Shown: in pieces, positions 4,089 to 10,351 of the stretch
Numbering within the stretch: the first letter of the stretch is position 1
How the letters are laid out: every line of letters begins with the position of its first letter
From: an uncultured Clostridia bacterium
GTDB lineage: Bacteria; Bacillota; Clostridia; Oscillospirales; Acutalibacteraceae
Length of the DNA: 10,351 nt
Direction: 5' to 3'
NCBI GenBank assembly: GCA_937916395.1
Contig: CALFTN010000041.1
Location: 1-10,351 of the forward strand
Program-made: the position numbers and the translations under genes
Notes under the pieces: model-generated
What the model was told of the DNA's origin: nothing
Database searches by the model: none
The model's input: the letters and a program-made list of their open reading frames with translations, nothing else

Positions 4089-5546
4089 ATGAGTGTTAAA
4101 CGAAATCTAATAAATTTTTTAGGTAAAACCATAGTTTCAATAATGCCAAAAAGATATTTAGCAAATGAAGAAAACGCGAGAAAATATATGCTATCAGGTG
4201 ATGCAAACTTTGATTTTTCACCTGGTGAGCGCTTCACTTGTGGATTTGGCTCAGAAATTCTTACACCAACAGATGTAAAAGACAAGAAATATTTTATTGC
4301 TGGATACAATTCAAACAATAAAGCCGAAGATGTGCTTGACGATATGTTTGCTAGAGCTGTATTTATCGATGACAACAAAGGCAATGGTGGTGTCATTCTT
4401 TGTAGCATTGATGCTGTGGGAATGAGTCGTAAAGATATTAACGATATAAGAAAGCTAGTTATAGAATCTAAAGAAATCAGAAAATTGAAATCCATCAACA
4501 TTTGTTGTACTCATAGTCACTCTGCAATTGACACTCAGGGGCTTTGGGGTGAAAAGATTTATAAAAGCGGTAAAAATGAAGGATTTATGTCATCCCTGAA
4601 ACAGAAAACTGCAGATGCTATAATTAAAGCTTATAAAAATCGCACTGATGGAAAATTATATTTCAGCAAATTAATAACAGAAGATTTACAGTACGATTGC
4701 AGAACTCCTGAAACCTTTGACAGAAATTTAAACAGAATTCATTTTGTTCCTGATGACAAAGCAAAAAAAGAAATCTTCATTGTTAATTTTGCTTCTCATG
4801 CAGAGTTAATGGGCAGTAAAACAAAAAGAGTCAGTGCCGATTTTCCCTGCTATATGATTAATAAAATAGAAGAAGTTCACAAAAACTGTGAAGTTATCTA
4901 CCTTAATGGAGCTATTGGCGGAATGATTTCTGCAAAAGAAATCAGAAAGGTTTATCGTCACGAAATTGACTGTGAAGAATACACAAAAAGCTTTGGTAAG
5001 ACCTTAGGTGAATTAGTTCTTAATTTAAGTGATACCGAAGAAATTGAGCCAGTTATCAATGTAAAATCAAAGCAGATAAATATCCCAGCCGAAAATTTTG
5101 TTTTAATTCTTGCGAGACTTTTAAAAGTACTCAATAATGATTTTATAAAAAATAAAACAGATGCTTTTGTTCTTTCTGAAACCGGATATTTAGTTTTAGG
5201 CAAAAACCAGGTAGCAATGTTTTTAATTCCTGGTGAATTATTCCCTGAGCTTTATAATGGTGAGTTTTTAGATACAGAAAACTCTGCAAATAAACAGAAA
5301 GCTGATTACACTCCGCTTATTAAAATGACTAACGCAAAAAACAATTTTGTTGTCGGACTTTGCAATGACGAATTGGGGTATATAATCCCTCAAAATGACT
5401 TTTTCTTAAACAACGAAACACCATACATCAATGGTGCTACCGACCATTTAGGAAGAAGGCATTACGAGGAAACGAACTCAGTGGGTCCGAGAGTAGCAGA
5501 AGTTTTACTTAATAATATATCAAAAATAATAAAAGAGCAACTTTGA
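4089..5546 (+). CDS. Neutral/alkaline ceramidase-like zinc hydrolase (substrate unknown)
   Basis: A 485-residue protein resembling the N-terminal catalytic domain of neutral/alkaline non-lysosomal ceramidases, which cut the amide bond of ceramide with a single zinc ion. Candidate zinc ligands occur in the family order: H142/H144 in CTHSHSA, H237 in FASHAELMG, E383 in IPGELFPE and Y431 in NDELGYI, followed by HYEETNSVGP (458-467). The SADFP segment (about 249-253) and YLNGAIGG (about 271-278) match conserved core regions. Assignments are by eye from the known Pseudomonas enzyme. The secreted family members are longer (about 650-750 aa), with a signal peptide and C-terminal immunoglobulin-like domain; both are missing here, so this looks like a cytosolic, domain-only form, and its natural amide or ester substrate may not be ceramide. 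It is monocistronic, divergent from GNAT-trpS, and its stop codon lies in the loop of its own terminator. Confidence 0.78.
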   Translation: MSVKRNLINFLGKTIVSIMPKRYLANEENARKYMLSGDANFDFSPGERFTCGFGSEILTPTDVKDKKYFIAGYNSNNKAEDVLDDMFARAVFIDDNKGNGGVILCSIDAVGMSRKDINDIRKLVIESKEIRKLKSINICCTHSHSAIDTQGLWGEKIYKSGKNEGFMSSLKQKTADAIIKAYKNRTDGKLYFSKLITEDLQYDCRTPETFDRNLNRIHFVPDDKAKKEIFIVNFASHAELMGSKTKRVSADFPCYMINKIEEVHKNCEVIYLNGAIGGMISAKEIRKVYRHEIDCEEYTKSFGKTLGELVLNLSDTEEIEPVINVKSKQINIPAENFVLILARLLKVLNNDFIKNKTDAFVLSETGYLVLGKNQVAMFLIPGELFPELYNGEFLDTENSANKQKADYTPLIKMTNAKNNFVVGLCNDELGYIIPQNDFFLNNETPYINGATDHLGRRHYEETNSVGPRVAEVLLNNISKIIKEQL

Positions 5547-5563
5547 AAGTTGCTCTTTTATTT
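5531..5563. terminator. Bidirectional terminator overlapping the end of the ceramidase-like gene
   Basis: Bases 5531-5543 pair perfectly with 5547-5559 (core GAGCAACTT), and the TGA loop 5544-5546 is the stop codon itself. The last coding codons therefore form the left arm. T-runs on both strands make it serve both the plus-strand gene and the minus-strand fhs gene, which ends at 5574. Confidence 0.9.
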
Positions 5564-5573
5564 TAAATAAGTT

Positions 5574-7250
5574 TTAGAACAATCCCACAATTTTGCCATC
5601 TTCACTAACATCAATTTTCTCTGCTGACGGAACCTTAGGAAGACCTGGCATTGTCATAATTTCACCAGTGAGAACTACTATAAAGCCTGCACCTGCTGAA
5701 ACCTTAACGTTTTTAACAGTTACTCTGAAGTTTTCTGGAGCACCTAATTTTGTTGCATCATCAGAGAAGCTGTATTGTGTTTTTGCAACACAAACAGGTA
5801 ACTTATCAAAGCCGTTTTTATAAAGTGCCTGAAGCTGTTTTTGTGCATTAGGTGCAAAATCAACACCATCGCCACCATAAACCTTTTTAACAATAGCTTC
5901 AATTTTATCTTCTATTTTGGCATCAAGCTCGTAAGAATATGAGAAATTAGAGTTATCTTCTTCATTGCAAAGTCTTACAACTTCTTTTGCCATTTCTTCG
6001 CCGCCTGCGCCACCATCTGCCCAAACAGTTGAAAGAACAGTGTTAACACCTAATTCTTTGCACTTTTTAATAATGAAATCAATTTCATTATCTGTATCTG
6101 TTGGGAAGCGGTTAACTGCAACAACACAAGGAAGCTTATAAACATTCTTGATATTAGAAACGTGGCGAAGCAAGTTTGGAATACCCTTTTCGAGAGCAAC
6201 TAAATCTTCGTTACCTAATTCGTCTTTTTTAAGACCACCATGCATTTTGAGAGCACGAACTGTAGCAACCACTACAACTGCAGATGGTTTTAAACCTGCT
6301 GCACGACACTTGATGTCGAGGAATTTTTCTGCACCTAAATCTGCACCGAAGCCTGCTTCTGTAATAGCATAATCTGCTGCACCTAAAGCTAATTTAGTAG
6401 CAAGAACTGTATTACAGCCATGTGCAATATTTGCAAAAGGACCACCATGAACAAATGCTGGTGTACCTTCAAGAGTCTGAACAAGGTTTGGCTTTAAAGC
6501 ATCTAAAAGTAATGCAGTCATAGCACCTTGTGCATTCAAGTCGCCACAAGTAACCGGCTCATCGTTATAGTTATAAGCAACAACAATTCTTGAAAGACGT
6601 TCTTTAAGGTCTGTAATTGAAGTTGAAAGGCAGAAAATAGCCATAATTTCACTTGCAACTGTAATATCAAAACCATCCTCACGTGGCACACCATTCATTC
6701 TGCCACCAAGACCATTTACAATATTACGGAGCTGTCTGTCGTTCATATCTACGCAACGTTTCCAAGTAATTTTTTTAACATCAATATTAAGAGCGTTACC
6801 CTGTTGAATGTGGTTATCAAGCATAGCAGCTAAAAGGTTGTTTGCAGCCCCTATTGCGTGGAAGTCACCTGTAAAATGGAGATTAATATCTTCCATTGGT
6901 ACAACCTGTGCATAACCACCACCTGCTGCACCACCTTTAATACCAAAAACAGGACCTAAAGAAGGTTCTCTTAATGCAACACAGGTTTTATAACCTAATC
7001 TATTCATACCATCAGCAAGACCAATAGTAGTTGTAGTCTTACCCTCACCTGCTGGTGTTGGTGTGATAGCAGTAACAAGAATTAATTTACCTTCTTTTTT
7101 ATTATTCTTCAAATAAGAAAGGTCTATTTTTGCTTTATATTTTCCATAAGGCTCTAAATATTCATCTGTAATATCGATTTTTTCTGCAATTTCACCGATT
7201 GGCTTCATTTTACAGCTCTGTGCAATTTCAATATCTGAAAGATATGCCAT
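5574..7250 (-). CDS. fhs: Formate--tetrahydrofolate ligase (10-formyl-THF synthetase)
   Basis: A 558-residue cytosolic enzyme that joins formate to tetrahydrofolate using ATP, making 10-formyl-THF. It is full length for the family (about 556-560). Visible features are the P-loop TPTPAGEGKTTT (64-75), EPSLGPVFGIKGGAAGGG (95-112), MEDINLHFTGDFHAI (119-133) and the C-terminal GEIMTMPGLPKVPSAEKI segment, all characteristic of this enzyme. The ATG at 7250 is preceded by an AAAGGTGAGAG ribosome binding region. It follows purL by 65 bases on the same strand, with a stem-loop in the gap, which suggests co-transcription. 10-formyl-THF feeds the two formyl-transfer steps of purine synthesis, so the pairing is functional; in acetogens the same enzyme is part of the Wood-Ljungdahl methyl branch, but nothing else here shows that pathway. 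Confidence 0.98.
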   Translation of the reverse strand: MAYLSDIEIAQSCKMKPIGEIAEKIDITDEYLEPYGKYKAKIDLSYLKNNKKEGKLILVTAITPTPAGEGKTTTTIGLADGMNRLGYKTCVALREPSLGPVFGIKGGAAGGGYAQVVPMEDINLHFTGDFHAIGAANNLLAAMLDNHIQQGNALNIDVKKITWKRCVDMNDRQLRNIVNGLGGRMNGVPREDGFDITVASEIMAIFCLSTSITDLKERLSRIVVAYNYNDEPVTCGDLNAQGAMTALLLDALKPNLVQTLEGTPAFVHGGPFANIAHGCNTVLATKLALGAADYAITEAGFGADLGAEKFLDIKCRAAGLKPSAVVVVATVRALKMHGGLKKDELGNEDLVALEKGIPNLLRHVSNIKNVYKLPCVVAVNRFPTDTDNEIDFIIKKCKELGVNTVLSTVWADGGAGGEEMAKEVVRLCNEEDNSNFSYSYELDAKIEDKIEAIVKKVYGGDGVDFAPNAQKQLQALYKNGFDKLPVCVAKTQYSFSDDATKLGAPENFRVTVKNVKVSAGAGFIVVLTGEIMTMPGLPKVPSAEKIDVSEDGKIVGLF

Positions 7251-7272
7251 TTTAAACTCTCACCTTTCTAAT

Positions 7273-7308
7273 GAGTTTGGTAATCTGCAAAATGCAGATT
7301 ACCCACTC
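7273..7308. repeat. Intercistronic stem-loop between purL and fhs
   Basis: Bases 7279-7289 pair perfectly with 7293-7303 (GGTAATCTGCA) around a three-base loop. A further four pairs, 7273-7276 with 7305-7308, lie beyond a small TT/C internal loop. On the transcribed minus strand no T-run follows (the next bases are ATTAG), so it is probably not a simple terminator. An RNA processing or stability element that sets the purL to fhs ratio is more likely. Confidence 0.7.
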
Positions 7309-7315
7309 TTAAATC

Positions 7316-10300
7316 TTATTTAAAATATTTAACTGCTGATTCAAACATTCTTATGTTATATTCGCCATCAACATTCTTATAAAGACCACTGCCAATTCTT
7401 TCTGAGTGACCCATTTTACCGAAAACTCTACCATCTGGTGAAGTAATACCTTCAATAGCAAATGCAGAATCGTTAGGATTGAATTGAACATCTGTTGTAG
7501 CATTGCCACTTAAATCAACATACTGAGTTGCAATCTGACCATTTTCTGCAAGCTGTTTAATTAATTCCTCGCTTGCATAGAAACGACCTTCACCATGTGA
7601 AATAGGAACATTTACAATATCACCAACATTCATAAGAGAAAGCCAAGGAGACTTGTTAGAAGCAATTCTTGTTCTTACAATCTTTGACTGGTGACGAGAA
7701 ATTGTGTTGTATGTAAGTGTTGGACAATTTTCGTCGGTATCAATAATTTTACCATAAGGCACAAGACCTAACTTGATAAGTGCCTGGAAACCGTTACAGA
7801 TACCACACATAAGACCATCACGATTATCTAAAAGGTCTGTAACTGCTTCTTTTACAGCATCATTTCTAAAGAATGCAGTAATAAACTTACCTGAACCGTC
7901 TGGTTCGTCACCACCTGAGAAACCACCAGGAACAAAAATCATCTGACTACCATTTACTGCTTTTGCAAATTTTTCAACGCTTCTTGAAATGCCATCTGCA
8001 GTCAAGTTATTAATAACAATGATTTCTGCTTTTGCACCAGCATCTTCAACTGCTTTTGCACTATCGAACTCACAGTTTGTACCAGGGAAAACAGGAATAA
8101 TAACCTTAGGTGTTGCAACTTTTATTGCTGCCGACTTGTGCTCACTTACACTATATTCAAAGTTTGTAATTTCTTTTTCTTCATGAGTAATATTGCAAGA
8201 ATAAACACTTTCAAGCTTTTCTTCGTAAAGATTTTCAAGCTCACAAAGACAAACATTTTCATCACCTAATGAAATTTCTTGTTTTTCTGTTACTCTACCT
8301 AAAACCTTGCCATCATTTACATCATCTGTAACTTCAAGAATAAATGAACCATAGTTGTATTTGAACACATCATTTAATGAAATTGCTGAATCAAATGTGA
8401 AGCCTAATTTGTTACCCAAACACATTTTGAGAACTGCTTCTGCAATACCACCTAATGTTGGTGTGTAAGCTGCAAGAACTTTTTTAGCTCTCACCAATTC
8501 TGCAACCTTATTGAAAATTGCAACAAGTGAAGCAGTAACAGGAAGACCATTTTCATCATAATCAGGTGTTAAAAGAACAACCTTGCTACCTGCATTTTTG
8601 AATTCAGGAGAAATTACATTTTCAGTTTTATCAGTTGTAACAGCAAATGAAACAAGTGTAGGTGGAACATCAATTTTTTCAAATGAACCACTCATTGAGT
8701 CTTTACCACCGATTGAACCGATACCCAACTCAAGCTGAGCTTTATAAGCACCTAAAAGAGCACTTAATGGCTGACCCCAACGCTTAGCATCTTTGTTTGG
8801 TCTTGGGAAATATTCCTGGAATGTTAAGTAAACATCTTTAAATGGTGCACCAGTTGCAATAAGCTTTGAAACAGATTCAATAACAGCTAAATAAGCACCA
8901 TGATATGGACTTTTTTCTGTAATGAATGGGTTATAACCCCAAGACATAAATGAACAGTTATCTGTGTGCTTTTTCTCCATAGAGATTTTTTGTACCATTG
9001 CCTGAATTGGTGTTTTCTGATATTTACCACCAAATGGCATAAGAACTGTACCAGCACCAATAGTTGAGTCAAATCTTTCTGAAAGACCACGCTTTGAGCA
9101 GATGTTAAGGTCAGACGCTAAGTCTTTCATGTTTTCAGCGAAAGAACCGCTAACATTCTTATCAAAACATTCGCCTTTTTCTACAACAATATCAATGTGC
9201 TTCTGAGCACCATTTGAGTTAAGGAATTCACGGCTGATATCAACAATTTTTGCACCGTTCCATTCCATAACAAGTCTTTTTTCTGCCTGAACTTCAGCAA
9301 CAACAGTTGCCTCTAAATTTTCGCTTTCAGCAAGTTCTAAGAATCTCTTAACGTCCTTTGGTTCAACAACAACAGCCATTCTTTCTTGTGATTCACTGAT
9401 AGCAAGTTCTGTACCATCAAGACCATCATATTTCTTTGGTACTGCATTAAGGTTAATTTTAAGACCATCTGCAAGCTCACCGATAGCAACAGAAACGCCA
9501 CCTGCACCAAAGTCATTACAACGCTTAATCATCTGACAAGCTTCTTTATTTCTGAAAAGTCTCTGAAGTTTTCTTTCTTCTGGTGCGTTACCTTTCTGAA
9601 CCTCTGCACCACAGCTCTCAAGTGACTGTAAAGTATGAGATTTTGAAGAACCAGTTGCACCACCGCAACCATCACGACCAGTTCTACCACCTAAAAGAAT
9701 AACTACATCTTTTGGAGCAGGACATTCTCTGCGAACATTTTCTTGTGGAGCTGCTGCAATAACTGCACCAATTTCCATTCTCTTTGCAACATAACCCTCA
9801 TGATAGATTTCATCAACAATACCGGTTGCAAGACCAATCTGGTTACCATAAGATGAATAACCTGATGCTGCTGTTGTAACAATCTTTCTTTGTGGAAGCT
9901 TACCTTCCATTGTTTCACTAACTTTTTTGAGTGGGTCGCCAGCACCGGTAACACGCATTGCACCATAAACATAAGAACGACCTGAAAGTGGGTCACGGAT
10001 AGCACCACCAATACAAGTAGCAGCACCACCAAATGGTTCAATTTCAGTTGGATGGTTATGTGTTTCGTTTTTGAAAAGAAGTAACCAAGGCTCTTTTTTG
10101 CCATCTGCTTCTACTTCAATTTTTACAGTACAAGCATTGATTTCTTCTGATTCATCTAATTTATCAAGTTTGCCTTCTTTTTTAAGAACTCTTACAGCAA
10201 GAGTAGCAATATCCATAAGGTTAACTGGTTTTGTTCTGCCTAACTCTTTTCTGTTAGCAATGTAATCATTAAATGCTTCTTCAATTAAAGAATCTTCAAA

Positions 10301-10351
10301 CTTAACATTATCAATAGTAGTTAAAAATGTTGTATGACGACAGTGGTCAGA
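7316..10351 (-). CDS. purL: Phosphoribosylformylglycinamidine synthase, single-chain form with fused glutaminase (partial, N-terminus cut by window)
   Basis: This enzyme converts FGAR, glutamine and ATP to FGAM, the fourth step of purine synthesis, in the cytosol. The frame is open to the right edge, giving 1011 residues. Visible residue 1 begins the FGAM synthase signature SDHCRHTTF, so the ATG at 10216 is internal. Next come ETHNHP (96-101) with GGAIRDPLSGR, the first AIRS-like half, the second half with SIGGKDSMSG (546-555), and a C-terminal class I glutamine amidotransferase domain from about residue 750. That domain has PGTNCEFD, nucleophile C852 in GICNGFQ, and H919 and E921 in PISHGEGRF. 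Whole clostridial/streptococcal-type single-chain enzymes are about 1200-1250 aa, so roughly 200-240 N-terminal residues are missing. It is followed by fhs on the same strand, consistent with a purine/one-carbon operon. No frameshift is seen. Confidence 0.98.
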   Translation of the reverse strand, partial: SDHCRHTTFLTTIDNVKFEDSLIEEAFNDYIANRKELGRTKPVNLMDIATLAVRVLKKEGKLDKLDESEEINACTVKIEVEADGKKEPWLLLFKNETHNHPTEIEPFGGAATCIGGAIRDPLSGRSYVYGAMRVTGAGDPLKKVSETMEGKLPQRKIVTTAASGYSSYGNQIGLATGIVDEIYHEGYVAKRMEIGAVIAAAPQENVRRECPAPKDVVILLGGRTGRDGCGGATGSSKSHTLQSLESCGAEVQKGNAPEERKLQRLFRNKEACQMIKRCNDFGAGGVSVAIGELADGLKINLNAVPKKYDGLDGTELAISESQERMAVVVEPKDVKRFLELAESENLEATVVAEVQAEKRLVMEWNGAKIVDISREFLNSNGAQKHIDIVVEKGECFDKNVSGSFAENMKDLASDLNICSKRGLSERFDSTIGAGTVLMPFGGKYQKTPIQAMVQKISMEKKHTDNCSFMSWGYNPFITEKSPYHGAYLAVIESVSKLIATGAPFKDVYLTFQEYFPRPNKDAKRWGQPLSALLGAYKAQLELGIGSIGGKDSMSGSFEKIDVPPTLVSFAVTTDKTENVISPEFKNAGSKVVLLTPDYDENGLPVTASLVAIFNKVAELVRAKKVLAAYTPTLGGIAEAVLKMCLGNKLGFTFDSAISLNDVFKYNYGSFILEVTDDVNDGKVLGRVTEKQEISLGDENVCLCELENLYEEKLESVYSCNITHEEKEITNFEYSVSEHKSAAIKVATPKVIIPVFPGTNCEFDSAKAVEDAGAKAEIIVINNLTADGISRSVEKFAKAVNGSQMIFVPGGFSGGDEPDGSGKFITAFFRNDAVKEAVTDLLDNRDGLMCGICNGFQALIKLGLVPYGKIIDTDENCPTLTYNTISRHQSKIVRTRIASNKSPWLSLMNVGDIVNVPISHGEGRFYASEELIKQLAENGQIATQYVDLSGNATTDVQFNPNDSAFAIEGITSPDGRVFGKMGHSERIGSGLYKNVDGEYNIRMFESAVKYFK

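Noticed and set aside
4058..4501. Minus-strand open frame of 147 codons opposite the ceramidase-like gene
   Set aside because: It is the antisense shadow of a clear coding frame, with low-complexity Ser/Leu-rich product and no family likeness.
6148..6372. Plus-strand open frame opposite fhs
   Set aside because: Shadow of the fhs coding frame, no ribosome binding site or recognisable product.
9703..10104. Minus-strand open frame of 133 codons within purL
   Set aside because: It lies on the same strand in another frame of purL, with a Val/Leu/Gln-rich product caused by codon composition; purL itself is fully convincing.
10214..10216. ATG at 10216 as the purL start
   Set aside because: The frame is open to the window edge and encodes the FGAM synthase signature SDHCRHTTF upstream, so the gene is cut by the window rather than starting here.
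1..10351. CRISPR arrays, insertion sequences, tRNA/rRNA genes, phage or defence genes
   Set aside because: I found no regularly spaced repeats, transposase or integrase motifs, tRNA-like folds or defence-protein motifs on either strand.

Overview
The window is a compact, AT-rich stretch of bacterial chromosome (genes closely packed, A/T-ending codons, strong GGAGGTG-like ribosome binding sites, near-consensus sigma-A promoters with 16-17 bp spacers, hairpins followed by T-runs). These traits, the clostridial-type single-chain PurL with a fused glutaminase domain, the formate-tetrahydrofolate ligase and a ferredoxin-thioredoxin-reductase-like protein all point to an anaerobic low-GC Firmicute, most likely a gut Clostridia member (inference; there is no rRNA in the window to confirm it).

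Layout, left to right. (1) The last 32 codons of a plus-strand gene, probably an ABC-2 type transporter permease, end at 101 and are followed by a long bidirectional terminator (125-168). (2) A minus-strand operon is read from a promoter at 1836-1864: a 66-aa ferredoxin:thioredoxin reductase catalytic-subunit-like protein, then a thioredoxin with a CMPC active site, then, with no spacer, a cytosolic sialidase-like five-Asp-box beta-propeller protein. (3) Divergent from it is rpsT (ribosomal protein S20, GTG start), with its own extended -10 promoter. It ends in two tandem hairpins that also serve trpS coming from the other side. (4) A minus-strand pair follows: a GNAT acetyltransferase, then trpS, with no T-box. 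(5) Divergent from that pair is a ceramidase-like zinc hydrolase on the plus strand. A palindrome lies exactly between the two divergent promoters. (6) A convergent terminator overlaps the last codons of the hydrolase. (7) A minus-strand purL-fhs pair reaches the right edge: the large FGAM synthase (5' part cut off by the window) and formate-tetrahydrofolate ligase, separated by an intercistronic stem-loop.

How the genes work together. purL and fhs are linked through purine synthesis: fhs makes 10-formyl-THF, the one-carbon donor for the two formylation steps, and PurL performs the FGAR-to-FGAM step. The FTR-like protein and thioredoxin look like a ferredoxin-driven disulfide-reducing pair. 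rpsT and trpS are translation genes. The sialidase-like and ceramidase-like proteins are the two accessory enzymes; both lack a recognisable signal peptide, so their real substrates are uncertain.

I see no mobile element, CRISPR array, tRNA, rRNA or riboswitch, and no gene-free stretch over 300 bases. The longest gap is 1815-2009, which holds two divergent promoters. Most of the window is ordinary housekeeping sequence. The parts most worth a second look are the FTR-like/thioredoxin/sialidase-like operon and the palindrome between the GNAT and ceramidase-like genes. I found no convincing evidence for a wholly new system.
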